NCBI GenBank assembly: GCA_030062745.1
Contig: CP099853.1
Location: forward strand, 3,286,001-3,350,000
Direction: 5' to 3'
Source of the DNA: Capitulum mitella
Taxonomy: Eukaryota > Arthropoda > Thecostraca > Pollicipedomorpha > Pollicipedidae
DNA: 64,000 nucleotides
Shown: positions 1 through 11,647 of the stretch, piece after piece
Layout of the letters: each line of letters opens with the position of its first letter
Position numbering within the stretch: position 1 is the first letter of the stretch
The notes under the pieces: model-generated
What the model saw: only the letters and a program-made list of their open reading frames with translations
Told to the model about the DNA's origin: nothing
Databases searched by the model: none
Made by a program: the position numbers and the translations under genes

Positions 1-780
1 GGTCAACCTAGGTCATGTGAAATATTGGTTTTACTTTACATGCCGAAAATCGATACTTTCTCGCAGCCGTTTTGGTCCACGTGACAAAAAGAACGGGAAT
101 GAAACCTGATGATCATCTGATAATCGGTTTTGTATTTCCTGCTTTCCATCTGGTCAAGTTCAGTTTAGGTCAGGTCAGATAAGGTTGTATTACTCTTACT
201 GACAAAAGGCAATAATTACTCACTGGGGTTCTTAGCTGTGTCAAATACAGAACTGAAATGACATCTCATAGTAATTAAATCGGCTCTGTGTGCTCTTTAT
301 CGGGCCTAGGTCACGTCAGGTCATGACAGATGTTCATTTTTTCTCACTAGGAATAATAATTGCTCTCTGCTGCTATTGAACGATCTTTCACAGTCAATGT
401 TGCATTTCATGTCGTTTTGTTATCCCTGGTCACGTGGATCAACACAGCTGCGAGTAAATTGACCTGACATGACCTTACGTAGCATGAGGTGAACTTTGCT
501 AAGATTCGCGTATAGGTTCGCCTGTCTGGCTTGAACGATGGGGAAGGTCAAGGGCGACCACTTCTATTACCTACAATGCAGATCAGTCCAATTGGCATTA
601 TGCATGTGACCTAGCATGACCTCTGGTGTTAACATGTGACGGTTGTATATCCTTTTGGGGACCTTGCCCGATGTAAATACAAATAGTCCATGCTTTATAT
701 TCACCAACATTATAAAAAACAAAGCACGTTTGCGTCACCGCCCGAGGAGGTAAAAAAACATGCAAGGATTTACATATGAC
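1..780. other. Gene-free spacer rich in AGGTCA/TGACCT half-sites
   Basis: No convincing coding region. The stretch repeatedly carries the hexamer AGGTCA or its complement, for example around 9-16, 165-180, 303-333, 460-475 and 608-622, sometimes overlapping as AGGTCAGGTCA. The same vocabulary fills the TTAA-1 and TTAA-2 repeats elsewhere in the window, so this is probably an old diverged repeat of that kind rather than unique host DNA. No terminus was found. Confidence 0.4.
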
Positions 781-1430
781 ATCATATCTCCTGAAGGTTT
801 ACTTAGACTGGCTCTTACAGTTCAGAAATTATTCAAGACGAGGGCGTGCCCCATTTGACATCCCCAGGAGTTGCCGGGTTCAGATTAGCAGATATGCCCC
901 CTTGTAACAGAGGCAGACCCCTGATACAGCCATGGAGAATACCGGAGACATTTAGACGGCCCATTACACTGTACAGGGGCCCTGAAATCGCCAAAAGGTC
1001 TTTTGTCACTGTCAGAGGGCCCCTGAGACGACAAAAATGTTTCTCAGAGACGAGAAGAGGGGTACCCAGGACCACAGGAGGCCTCCCAGAGGTGCCTCTG
1101 TCACGACAGAGAGACTTAAAGATGACCTTGTTACTGCCCGAGAGGTTACTTAGATGGCAGAATTTCCCCTGGGGACAACAGGAGGCAAACCTAATGGATT
1201 AAGTGTTCCAGATGGGTCCATGACACTGTCCAAAGTGTCTCTGAAACTACCAAAGGAGCGTCTGAGACGTCCCGAAAAACTGCAAAGTCAACGTGAAACT
1301 GCAAACAAAGTCTAATGCTACTAGAGGGCCTTGACACGGCAGAGGGACCGAGAGCACCAAAAACTTAGCAAAAAAGTCTCCAGAAGGTATGAGAGGGCGG
1401 AGGGACTCAGTTGAAATAGAGGGAGGGACG
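781..1430. repeat. Degenerate tandem array, unit roughly 35-50 bp
   Basis: Successive blocks share the words gagacgacaaaa, cccctgagac, cagagggccc and gaggttacttaga in the same order, with many substitutions and small indels, which suggests an old tandem repeat. The open frames on both strands are short and look like products of this repetition, so they are not called as genes. Unit boundaries are uncertain. Confidence 0.35.
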
Positions 1431-1537
1431 CAGCCGCCTAAATCCCCGCCTTTGTCATGTTTTGGCCGCTTGTAGTGGAGCAACACGCAAATTTTTGTGG
1501 AGTGGAGGTGGCACGCTTGAATTTTCGGTTCCTTTAC

Positions 1538-1709
1538 ATGGCAAAAAGACGCAAAACTACATCAAATATTTCAACCTGGACACAAACAGATGAACTTTTT
1601 TCATATCTGAAGAGAAAAAATGAGGGGTCATGGGACGGGAGAGGGCTTTGCGTTGACCATTTGCTGCTCCCCACCTCCGACGAAATCCTCGATCCCCCCA
1701 TGGTCAAAG
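1538..1709 (+). CDS. Possible first coding exon, function unknown
   Basis: The sequence opens with ATG at 1538 in a basic leader (MAKRRKTTS) and stays open for 57 codons. It then meets a strong splice-donor consensus, AAAG/GTAAGAG, at 1709/1710. Translation continues open past the donor to 1807 but becomes less protein-like. No family was recognised. The segment lies directly next to the TTAA-1 copy that begins at 1808, so any downstream exon would have to lie beyond that insertion and none was found. It could also be a fragment of an unrecognised transposon gene, or chance. Confidence 0.25.
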
Positions 1710-1807
1710 GTAAGAGGTCAGCGCAGTCCACGCGGATGCGTGTGTTATCACATGAGGTCACGAGCTGTTTGAATAAAAACTCGAGGGTTCTGGCAGCAGG
1801 ATCTTAA

Positions 1808-3021
1808 CCTTATTCCCGGCAGGGGGGGGGCGGAATCCGCCCCCCCCTCGGGTTTTTTGCTTGCCAATTTCAGGCTTTTTAATGCAGCTTCACGAAACTT
1901 GGATCGCTTTTCCTAGCTATTCTTTCTACGTGCCGTGACAAAATTTCACAGTTCTACTTTGCTCAGGGGCGGAGTCAGACAACGTTTTTGGGAGGCACCT
2001 CATGCCATTTTTGGCCATGTTAAGGGTAAAAGGAAAATGTCTGCCAAAAACAGAGTTTTTAAGATAGAGCTTAAAACTTTATATGGATGTATAGCCAAAA
2101 AGTTGGGCCATGTGCAGATAAAATTTTGTTTACCTGAGGTCATTTTACAAGGTCAGGTCAAGGTCAAAAGTCAAAATTTGTTTTTTCGCAAAAATTTCAG
2201 CGCCGTTTTTTTTCAAATGCCAAACCCGGAATACATATGACGTAGAAGGGTGCCTTCTACTTGTGTACCAAGTTTCAGTTTGATATCAGGTCGGGTCACG
2301 GAGCTATGACCTAAAATGTCAATGCGCGTTCCCTATATCGCAATAGCCATAAAATGAAATTTTTGAAATAGAGTGAATTCAAATGATTGAAAACGTTTAC
2401 AGATAATATTAAATGCATAGGAGATCATTCCAAGTGACCCCAAGGTCACTGGAGGTCATTTAAGGTCAAAGGTCACAAGTTGATTTGAGAAACGTGTGAC
2501 CATGACAGTTCCCCCTTTTTCATGTCCCTGGCACCGCCTATGCTAACATTATACAAACATTGTAATGCGATTTGTACTTCTTTAGTATACCATGACTAGC
2601 AGAAGCCAAAAAAGGGTGTTTGCCTCTTTTGTGCATCCAGTTGTTAGAAAACTAATCCTACTATTTTTGAAACCCTGTGAACGCCCATGAATTTTCTCAA
2701 CATTTCAGATTTGTGGACCCGAGGTAAAAGCCCTATCTATAATCTTTGGATTCATGCAAGTTTCATCGAAATCGGTCGATAAACAAGGGAGTTATAAGAA
2801 GTCCAAAAGTACCCCGCATTTTGACACTTTTGCCCCCCTGTATCCACAAATTTCAAAATTTTGAAAATTTCCTTGTATAAAAATGTAGTTCACGTCACGG
2901 CAAATCGATTGGCGTTTGTTGCGATAAAATCGGACGAGTAGTTCTCGAGATCTCGGGGGGGGGGCCGAATCCGCCCCCCTGCCGGGAATCGGCCATACCG
3001 TCTAGCCCTCTGGGAATAGGG
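1808..3021 (-). mobile_element. TTAA-1 copy A, 1.2-kb non-coding piggyBac-like MITE
   Basis: Flanked by TTAA at 1804-1807 and 3022-3025. Ends are CCTTATTCCCGG on the left and a matching TGGGAATAGGG on the right, that is, inverted repeats of the type CCCTATTCCCGG. The element lies in the reverse of the orientation used for copies B, C and D. It holds G-tract/C-tract palindromes near both ends and no conserved ORF. A perfect DR1, AGGTCAAAGGTCA, sits at 2463-2475 among several further AGGTCA half-sites. TTAA target duplication is the hallmark of piggyBac-type transposition, so a non-autonomous piggyBac derivative is inferred; the mobilising transposase is not identified. Confidence 0.85.
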
Positions 3022-3025
3022 TTAA

Positions 3026-4338
3026 AGAAAGAGCACGGTGGGCGAAGGGAGCTTTTCTACTCGTGTGACGAGTTGGTGGCGAGCACGTGCATGGCAGCGG
3101 ACCCATTCTCCTGTTCATACAGGATACCTGTACAGAGTGCGCTGTTTGCATTGAGCCAGCCCGCGGCCGGCTGCCCTGTATGCGTGTGTTGTTGACGGAC
3201 GGCCTTCGCCAGGCGAAACCGGCGAAATTGGCAAAAGGAGCGCCTGGTCTTCGCCTAACCGCTGTCTTTGTGTCCGGAGGCCGTCGAGTGACGTCGACCC
3301 GAGGCCGTCGTTGTACTGGCGTAATGTTCAGGGCGATAGGCGGTGGCCGGGTGAGGGAATGTTGGTTATTCGTTTTCATTTGGTCTGGTCTAGTAACACG
3401 AATTGCGCGCGTGGATGTGTCGTCTTTTGAGTGTATGCCGTGTGATGACCTCTTTTCTATTACATGTCCGTAATTTTCTAGGAATTCCTTTGTGTCGACG
3501 GAGCATGGAGGTCCCGTGCAGACCTATGAAACAAACGAGGCACTGAGATATCGGGAAGTTTCTGAGGAAACGCAAACAACAGCGATACAGTGTCTTTTCC
3601 TGTTGTACGGTTGTCCTCGGGTCAGCTTTCGAGATGCCGGAAGTCGCCCTGGCTGCAGTTGTGCATCAGGAATGTGTTGGGGGACAACCAGAAGCATGAA
3701 AAGGCCAGCATTCTACGGAATAAAAGCATCTTACTTAAAAAATACACAAATAAAAGTGAATTAATACAGTACTTTGGGCAAAGCTTTTCCACAGTGAGCC
3801 ATACAGTATGTACCTGCACCCGTCACTGGACAGGAGCAAAGGAACAAGATGTGTTCGTGACCCTTTCGAAACAGAAGATGTGGAGATCATGATATGGTTA
3901 AGACGCAGTGGAAGTTAAAAGGGTAACATAAACGGTCAGCGGCACAAAACAAATAAAAAAAAACGTTCCAATCGATCCTGACCTTTGACATAGCAACTAG
4001 CTCCTCAGAAATCAAACCTGACATTACTTATCAGGTCAGACCTGGGGAGCGACAGAGAACAAAACACGTGAGAGAGGTCCTAACCGTCCCTCGCGGATGG
4101 CTGGACGGAAGCCCTTCCAGTGGATGGTGTGGAGATCCCGTTTCCGGACGGGACAACTCGAAACATTTGACGTGGCCTTCCCAGTATTTAATCACAAGTA
4201 CCCCTCTGAGTCAAGTGCCAGGAGACAAGTCAGGCCACCATCATGATTTATGGTTATGCGTTTGGCGTGGGTGGCAGCCCCAAGCTCAACCAGGCGATCG
4301 CCACCAAATTGAAGGTCGCGCTTGGGTTAAGTGTAGTA
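3026..4338. other. No confident gene; CpG-rich then AT-rich spacer
   Basis: 3030-3470 is CpG-rich with overlapping open frames on both strands but no recognisable domain or consistent exon structure. 3590-3960 is AT-richer. 4060-4330 is again mixed. A 41-codon ORF with a good start context (ATG at 4243) runs into the inverted repeat beginning at 4339; it matches nothing I recognise. Confidence 0.4.
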
Positions 4339-4531
4339 ACGCTGCGCGGGAATTTGACGTAAACGTCCTCGATGTTATCTCCGACTTGACGTGCAGCGTA
4401 TTAGCCTGAAGGCGCATGGGAAATAGCTTCGTGGGAAATCCTCTCCCATGCACATACAGGCTAACACGCTGTGCTCGAACTGGGCTATAACTTCGAGGAC
4501 GTTTACATCACGTTCCCGCGTATAGCGTTGC
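4339..4531. repeat. Long imperfect inverted repeat (hairpin)
   Basis: The left arm at about 4339-4420 pairs with the right arm at about 4444-4531. Shared blocks in inverted order are CGCGGGAA, GTAAACGTCCTCGA, CAGCGT-TTAGCCTG and GCATGGGA, with mismatches between them and a loop of about 23 nt. The arms are some 80-90 bp long. This could be a small foldback element, a hairpin RNA precursor or a palindromic transposon relic. No TTAA or other target duplication was recognised. Confidence 0.65.
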
Positions 4532-4823
4532 GGGCGATGCACATGCCTGGTTGGCGTCGAGCACTGCAGCTTGATTAAAAATACAGAACTGCTTTCATAT
4601 TTATTTCTGTGTTTTGAGGCTGTAAAGAGTGAGCTGACAACGCTACAGTTTGGCTAAGACGATATTCCGGCGCATTCGGTGAACCTTAACATTACAAGGG
4701 TTCCGGTGATGAACCTGGTACAAGCACAGGTCACTAAACTGTCATTATGTAACCGTGCGATCCAAACCATCGCTGGTGTATTACGCTTACACGGCTGGTA
4801 AATGTGGCCACCTAGCCACTTAA

Positions 4824-6050
4824 CGCGCGCACGATCGTCGGTCGGTTACGATCATGCGCGACGGGGGGGGGGGGCAGTTGGCCGCCCCCCTCTAACTCAC
4901 GAACAGTTCGTCGCACGATAAAAATAAGCACGCCGTTGCAACGCTTGTGACGAGTAGAGCTCGAAACTGGTTTCATTTTTGTTTTAGATAATATGTAAGC
5001 CAATTTACGCCCTATATATGTTTTCTCATTGTCAACTGCATGAGACTGAGAAACGGTCTGAATCTCAAGGGCTGTCACTAATAGCGCGTAGGTAAACGCA
5101 TCAGCGCATAAGTAAAGGTCCGCAAATGCCGATACACATCTAATTTCCCAGATTTGTTCAATATATACGCCGGAACGTCGAGTTAAAGACACGGCAAATC
5201 TCGCGCCGGCTGTCGGCGTGCGCGGCAGTCGTATGCAGTAACAAATTAACGGGAACTAATTTTAGCTTTCCTTTATTTTTGAGAAAAAAGGCTATTCATG
5301 AAAATTTGATTGATCTGTGATGTGATGATGTGATGTGATGGTTTTCCATGCTTAAATTGTGGAAAATTGACTAGTTATCAATCTACACAACTGGTGGAGT
5401 TTTATTCGCGAGAGCCTGTTTATTTCCAAAATATTCTATTTTTTCAAACTCTTTAAGGTGCCTGGTATTACTTATGTCTGTGCAAGCTAGTTCTGCCATT
5501 TTCTACCCATTCTGAGTAATTCATCGCCGATTTTGACGGTGGTACATTTTGGCTCACTGCAGTTATTCGCGACCTGACCTCAGGTCAATGGCTGGAAGTC
5601 ATTGATACTTTGCCCAATGACGGTAACTAGATGTCTGCTTTACTCCACAGTAAAAATGTTATGAAATATTCCGCCAATTTCCGAAAAAAACCACGACATG
5701 TCTTAAAAATGGGCTTGACCTTAGGTCAGTGACCCGGAAGATTCCGAAAAGTCTGAGATAAAAGATTTGTTGGATCTATCACGATAGCTAATTCCTGAAA
5801 GTATTGTTGAGGTATCTTGTTTTGCGAAAAAGTTAGAGGGCGCTAAACTTTTTTGAACATAGGTTTGTTTGACCTGATCTAGGTCAGGCACCTGACCTGA
5901 CCTGAGGTTTACATTCTGACGCAAGATGTAAAATTTATGAAGCAAAACGTACACGAAGTTTCATGGCTCCGTGTTTGTTTGTCCTCTCGCAATCTCAGAA
6001 AAACCTCAGGGGGCGGTCAACTGCCCCCCCCCCCCCAGTCGGGGACGGGT
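4824..6050 (+). mobile_element. TTAA-2 copy a, 1.2-kb non-coding TTAA-flanked element
   Basis: Starts after TTAA (4820-4823) with CGCGCGCACGATCG and ends with CAGTCGGGGACGGG, followed by TTAT (6051-6054), a one-base variant of TTAA. The terminal inverted repeat is short and imperfect (CCCGYSC.CGA type). G-runs and C-runs lie near both ends (4864-4875 and about 6024-6037). The interior carries the family's TGACCT/AGGTCA cluster around 5574-5585 and 5870-5908. No ORF is conserved between copies. A piggyBac-type non-autonomous element is inferred from the TTAA sites. Confidence 0.8.
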
Positions 6051-6054
6051 TATG

Positions 6055-7426
6055 TTGTTAACGAAAGCACTTACTATCCTCACCTATGTAATCTGATAAG
6101 TTGAATCAGGCAAGGCCTGGTAGCTGGCATGGTAGAACAATGATACCCCGTTTTCCAGCATATCATTACACCGCTAAAGAAAGCTACTGTTACCAGGTAA
6201 TCCTGCGTTGCGTTTGTCGTTCGCTACCAGTGTAAGGTGTGGCGAGCGCGTTAGGCATGTTTTCAGTACACGGCACTGCATGAGAGAATTTGCACGGCGA
6301 CTGGACGTTAGTAGTTACTGCTAGATTTCATTTACCGTGCATACCCTCGGCAGCTGGACAGGCGGTTCAACAGTGTCCACCGGTACTATGACGGCTACGG
6401 CTACCGTGGTTTTTGCACCGATCTCGCCGAAATATTTGTGGAGTGCATTGGAATTGGTTGGATGACCCGGTGCATTGAGTTGGGCCCGTCCTCCATGATC
6501 CGCTGTCTGATGCTACTCCGGGTGTGGCGTAGAATAGCAGATCAGATCAGGTGGTTCGGCCCTTCATGCCGCACGGCTTCTGAGCCGTAGTGCGGCGCGC
6601 TGGTCGGCCATGGGACGTCAGGTTGACGCGGTGGCAGGCGGTGGCGGTGACAGACGGTGACAATTTTATTTTTGCTTCCTTCCGGTTTCTAAATCCCTAT
6701 GCAAGGAATGCTGTTTCATTGTTATGACGCAAGGCAGTCGACCGCGGGTACTCCCAAAGATCATACCATTATACCAACCTTTGGTAGCTCTGAGCGGGCG
6801 GCATCAGTGATGTGGCTGTGGTGATTAAATAAAAAAAATGTTGCAAAGTGCCTCCAAGGAGTCGCGCCATGGCCTTTATCCAGGACGGCTGATGGCACCT
6901 CCCTGTCTAGGATAGTCGAGGAGAATCGGACCGGTGGCGTCCATGGTTTGAATAGGGTGGACGTGGCTGTTAATGTTTGGCATTTTCTTCCCGACATCAA
7001 AAGTTATTTTGCAGTCATTTAGTTACACAAGACGACTTTGTCCTGCGCAGTTAAGTTTCACTGCACAGGTTGTCTTCTGGTATGGTAGTTAGCACCTGGC
7101 GGCTTCTTATTATGATTTGGCTTCTTTTTATTTCCGTTGCGTTTACCTGCATATCCCTTTGCGATTATTTAATCTAGTTTCGTTGCCGACTGGTATGGGA
7201 TATAGCAAAAGGACATCACGGATGTCGACTCAAGCCCTGAACCTGACCAGACCGACCCATGGACCAGCATCCACCAAGCTCGCCATGACGACCAGATTTC
7301 TGACCAACGCATGGCCCCATCGAAAGAACAATTCCTGCTTTAACATGCCCGTGCCCGACAAAACTTCGTATCGCATTTTTTCGTCCTCAAACCTCCGTAC
7401 GCAAATCTTCGTACGCAGATCTGCAA
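6055..7426. other. No confident gene or repeat recognised
   Basis: Open frames are short, unsupported by splice signals or domains, and differ in base composition along the stretch. No homology to the other repeat families of the window was seen. Confidence 0.4.
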
Positions 7427-8082
7427 GGTACCACCGTCAAAATCAGCGAGGAATTACTCAGAATGGGTAGAAAATGGCAGAACTACCTTGCATGGACGTA
7501 AGTAAAACCAGGAACATCAAAAAGTTTGAAAAGTAGCATATTTTGAAAATAAACAGGCTCTCGCGAATAAAGGTCCGCCAGCTTTGTAGATTGGTAACTA
7601 CTAAATTTCTCCAAAATTTAAGCATGAAAAACCGTCACAAGACCACTAAGATCAATAAAATTTACATAGATAGGCCTTTTTCGCGAAAATAAAGGAACGC
7701 TAAAATTAGTTTCCGTCAGTCTGTCACTGCATACGGCAGCGGCGCATGCCTACAGCTGGTGAAAGAATTGCGGTGTCTTTAACTCAACGTTTCAGCGTAT
7801 ATATTGAACAAATATGCGAAATTAGACGTGTATCGGCATCCGCGGACCTTTACTTGTGCGCTTGTGCCTTTACCTATGCGTTATTAGTCATAGCCCTTGA
7901 GATTCATGCCATTTCTCGGTCTGATGCAGTCGGCTAGAGGAAACATATTTAGGGCGTAAATTGCTTACATATCATCTAAAACTAAAAATGAGACCAGTTT
8001 CGAGCTCTACTCGTCGCAAGCTTTTCAACGGTGTGCTGCCCCAGCCTTGCATGATCGTAACCGACGGACGATCGGGCGCGGG
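7427..8082 (-). mobile_element. TTAA-2 copy b, truncated
   Basis: The right end reads GATCGGGCGCGGG followed by TTAA at 8083-8086, which is the inverted left terminus of copies a and d. Sequence is collinear, in reverse, with the first half of the family and stops around 7427 within the block that contains the conserved text accgtcaaaatc. The second half, including the tract that ends CAGTCGGGGACGGG, is missing, so this is a 5'-end-only relic. Confidence 0.75.
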
Positions 8083-8086
8083 TTAA

Positions 8087-9128
8087 CATGCCACGACCTA
8101 GAATTACGGACCTGACAAACGGCGGCCAATGCGCACCCTCGTGACCTGGTGCCTGGGGGCGAGACTGGAGATCCGGCCGGTGTTCCACAGGCCGCTCAGG
8201 TGGATACGCAGTCGGGCCAACCGAGAGCTGACCACCCAGCTCTTCTGAAGCAGACTCACTCGTCCAGAGGTTCGATCACTACCGCTGAGCCGAGTGGGTC
8301 TAGCCATTTCTCCATGGGCCAACAAAACAAATGCGGGCTATCTGTGGCAGTGCGGATCTGTTCATCAAAGCCCCTACCAACGGGTCCGTTATCATAACAA
8401 CGAAAAAAGAAGTCAAACAAAGTCGTTGTTGAACATCATCACCTTTTGCGGCAGCGAATGGAAGTCAACCTCCATCGCAGCCGTAACCATTCTAAAGGCA
8501 CCAATTTCGCCTCCAGAATAAAATCATTGTTTGAATCGGGCATTCAGAAAAAAGTAACAACTCAGGGAGTCACTGGGGTCGGACGAGTGACCACTTTCAG
8601 AGACGGACAAAAACGAGGCATCCTGGTGCTGATCTTCAGTTCCAAACAGATACGAACAGAATCTGAAGCTGAATGTCTCAAATACAACACCTGCGTCTTT
8701 GTGTCTTCTCCGCTCTGATGTTTTACACGCCAGCGGCTAGGACACAGTGACCGACCCTACCGGCACAAAGCCAGGTGCCCTAGATGGCCATGCATGTTTT
8801 CTTCTTTGGCTTAGGTAGCTTTAATTTATCAATGTAGCATAAATGGAATGATTGATTGCATCCAAAGCCCTCGTGAAAAGAAGAGCCTGAACCTTAATTT
8901 TACTTTTGAATGATATAGAGGTCACCTACCCCCTAAAATATGTAGGGCAAGACGAGGCATCTGCGTGAAAAATGCAGATGTACGACCAATCTCTATGACT
9001 ACTAACCTTTTGCGAAACGTTCGATATGACTCATTCCGGCAATGTATTGTCCATCTTCCGATGCCTCTTTGCTCCCAACCCCAGCCAAGTTCGAAGTGTA
9101 AAGACATTATCGAACCTTTGAAATGATC
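8087..9128. other. No confident gene
   Basis: 8100-8720 has overlapping short open frames on both strands with no domain I recognise. They do not join into a consistent gene through splice sites. 8720-9128 is AT-richer spacer leading into the pogo relic. Confidence 0.35.
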
Positions 9129-10352
9129 TCAACTTCGTACAGTGGTGCTTAACTTCGTGAGGAAAGAATCCTTACCTTGTCGTTGCCTGACGGTCCCGGC
9201 TCTGGCTTGGGCTCCCGTCGTCATGGCGTGGTGGTCCTTGCTCTGTCCGCCTGGGGCCGTCCCAGCGTGACGGTCCTGGCCTCCGCTGTATGTAGGAGTG
9301 TCCGCCTGGGGCCGTCCCAGCGTGACGGTTCCGGCCCCGCTGTATGTAGGAGTGTCCGCCGGAGTTCCCTGGGCCTTGGAACAGACAGCTGGTTTGTACG
9401 CCGCGTCAGGAATTGCAGAACGGTTTAGTGGACTTATTCTTGTGCTGGAAGAAGCATTTACTGCCAGTTCTGCGCGCGCAGTTTTGAACCATGCCGATGT
9501 GAGGACTTGAGAGTAGGAGAACTCACACAGCTCTTCCTCGGATGCTGGCATGCCCAGCACGAGGTGTTTCATAAAAGTTGGCTTCCGAGCTTTGAATGCC
9601 GCTTTGTCCAGCGACTGGAGCTCGTGAGAGGTGTGGGACGGTCGCAGCACGACTCGGACATCTGTCTCCTGCCAGCCTCAGAGCTTCATCCCATACATGA
9701 GGTCTGTGTCCGTCGATGATCAGAATGGCTTGTCCTCGTACACTGTGCTCTATGAAGTGAGCCATTCATTCGACGAAGGCTTCCGTTGTCATGCATCCAT
9801 TCTCGGCTATCACGATACGTGAGCAGGGCTGCAAGCCATCACTAAATTCAGGTTTGGGCACTTTCCCTTTCATCAGCACGAAAGGAGGCAGGAACTGATC
9901 CGTTGCCGAAATGCGTGCAACAACTGACACCGTTTCACCCTTTTCTTCAAATGGCGCCTGAGGTACTCATCGCGATAAACACTCAGCATAGACTCTAATA
10001 CTTCTTATGCACAACTGCGAACCCATTTCGTCCATATTGCATATCACCGATGGAGTGAAGTTCAATTTCTCCAATTTCTTTTGGTCGCACAACTCGTCAG
10101 TCTTTGCCCAGTTGATGCTTGCTCCTCTTCCATAGGCGAAAGCTTCGACCGTTCTCAGGGTTACTTCGGAATTCCGTTTCTTGAATCCTTGCATTGACTT
10201 TTCCATGACATCTCGGCGTTTTTTGCAACGTGTCTAAATCGGTCCGCCTTCCCTGCCGCAGCAGCTACTTGGTACGCCGCCCTCCTCACGCCTAGCTGTG
10301 TGATGGGAAGCCCACCATTTGCCGTCGTATGATGCAAGCTAGCAGCTCTCAT
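9129..10352 (-). pseudogene. Pogo/Tigger-like (Tc1/mariner superfamily) transposase, decayed
   Basis: Reading leftwards, the pieces are a helix-turn-helix/CENP-B-like segment (10352-10161, including GLPITQLGVRRAAYQ, the usual GLTRKDVRRLAYQ-type helix) and a catalytic-core start with FKKRNSEVTLRTVEA (10206-9967) reaching ICNMDEMG with the first catalytic Asp near 10032. A linking stretch resembles VVARISATDQFLPPFVLMKG. The second Asp lies in ILIIDGHRPHV near 9714, and then comes LRPSHTSHELQSLDKAAF with the third Asp. The C-terminus contains NRSAIPDAAY and an inserted tandem repeat. In live transposases this protein binds its own inverted repeats and catalyses cut-and-paste transposition at TA. 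Here the parts are in different frames, with at least three frame changes and a stop, so it cannot make an intact enzyme. Inverted repeats were not found. Confidence 0.85.
9245..9353. repeat. Two-unit 54/55-bp tandem repeat in the pogo 3' coding end
   Basis: Units at 9245-9299 and 9300-9353 are nearly identical, with a third partial unit after 9354. On the minus strand they encode two copies of ADTPTYSG linked by TVTLGRPQ, so the expansion lies in the poorly conserved tail of the transposase frame. Confidence 0.8.
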
Positions 10353-11212
10353 CCCTCCTCTGGCGTGAAGACCGTGTCACAACTCACCGTGGCACTTCTC
10401 TGCCGGGGATGGGTTAATGTCGCTATTTGTCGCCTTCCTTTGATAGTATACTAAGGTTTGTTTAGGGGTCTTGTACAGGTGAGCTGTTTTGCTTATCGTA
10501 TGACCGGCATCCATTGCTGCTCAAGCGCGTTTCATATCTCTTTCCCACGGTCTGTATTTTCTTCTTCCGCTCAGGTTCGGCAAATTAAAACGCATTACGG
10601 GACCCTCAATGTTTGTTAAGTACAGTGGTTCCATTGTATTTCTGTATTATAATCTGGGTAAGAAGGTTGGCTTAGGATTGCAATACACCTTACGTTACAC
10701 ATATGCAGTATTCGGCTCGGAACGTGACCCCCTGCCCCCCCCCCCGAATTTCAACGCCATTGCTCCCCGTCCTCCGAACATGATGAAAAAAAATCCACGT
10801 CTAACTAGTAAGGACTTAAAACGGCCGATTTGGGGAGGGGGCGTGGGATGGAAGGGAGAGAATTGGCATTTGGGGGAACGGTCTCATGGTTACCACGGTT
10901 TGCGGGAAAGGTTTCAAATTTCGCTCTCTTTTTAGGCACAAAGCACCTCGAAATCTAATAAATAATAAATCACCTATATTAATACGCGGTTCGAATTTTT
11001 AGGTACATAATGCTCCGCTCTCACGCGATGTGCACACAAGCCATCAGCACCGGTAGAAACTGCGCAATCGGGAGCGTGGCGTAGGCCATGTCGCGTTTCT
11101 TGGAAGTTTCCAGATTCTTTCAAATTCGACAGACAAAAAACTACGGTTTCGCCAGGGCCGTATCGCCGGCCACATCGCCCGCAGGCGGCCGTGCGGCCAA
11201 ACCGCCAACGAG
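10353..11212. other. No confident gene
   Basis: Spacer between the pogo relic and the Helitron pair. A short CGGGGATGGG/TTAA at about 10406-10415 resembles the right terminus of TTAA-2 but no body of that family is attached. 10720-10930 has a low-complexity C-run. 11040-11212 is CpG-rich and has no recognised domain. Confidence 0.35.
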
Positions 11213-11545
11213 TCACGGACAAATTTGGTGTCGATCGAAGCGCATTGTAAAACTGGCACCGACCACATAACAAAATGTTATGTGGTTTTGCTCAAAAATG
11301 CCGAAAAACGCCTGGAAATGCCCGAAAATTGCCGAAAACGTTTCGGCCAATCGTGCTGTCACGTGACCGTAGCTGACCATCGCCTCGCCGGTGGCATGGC
11401 GTCCCCTATTTAGCGCGGTGGAAAGTGGCTCCGAAAGACAAGTGATTTTTCGCCGTCAGTGTCGCGCGCAACGGCATCCGAGGTGCTTTGATAATGTTCA
11501 CCGTTCAATTGTGCGTGGAATTCGGGTGTTTTTCTTGCGGAAAAG

Positions 11546-11647
11546 TGCAGTGACCATTTCAAAAGCCGACTGACAGAAGGTGGTGTCGGGCTGTCTGAGG
11601 GCGGTTTTGCCACACGGGAAATGGTCGGCTACAAGAGGACGTATTAA
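11546..11647 (+). pseudogene. THAP-like half-domain, copy 1 first unit
   Basis: The frame 11546-11647 begins CSDHFKSRLTEGG and ends at TAA after GFATREMVGYKRTY. CSDHF is the signature of the C-terminal C-X2-H pair of THAP zinc-finger DNA-binding domains, which are found in P-element-type transposases and host regulators. The frame is open for about ten codons upstream, but the N-terminal C-X2-4-C pair was not found in the same frame, so only half a domain is visible. It may be an exon of a Helitron-encoded or captured gene. The match is short and could be coincidental. Confidence 0.35.

Noticed and set aside
3087..3473. 128-codon frame in CpG-rich DNA
   Set aside because: Overlapping frames on both strands are equally long and none shows a domain; GC-rich DNA has few stops by chance.
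9967..10352. Possible host CENP-B/jerky-like gene rather than a transposon
   Set aside because: Frame changes and a stop between all catalytic blocks indicate a dead transposase; no intact reading frame supports domestication.
10400..10420. Additional TTAA-2 terminus (CGGGGATGGG then TTAA)
   Set aside because: Only about ten bases match and no family body is attached on either side.
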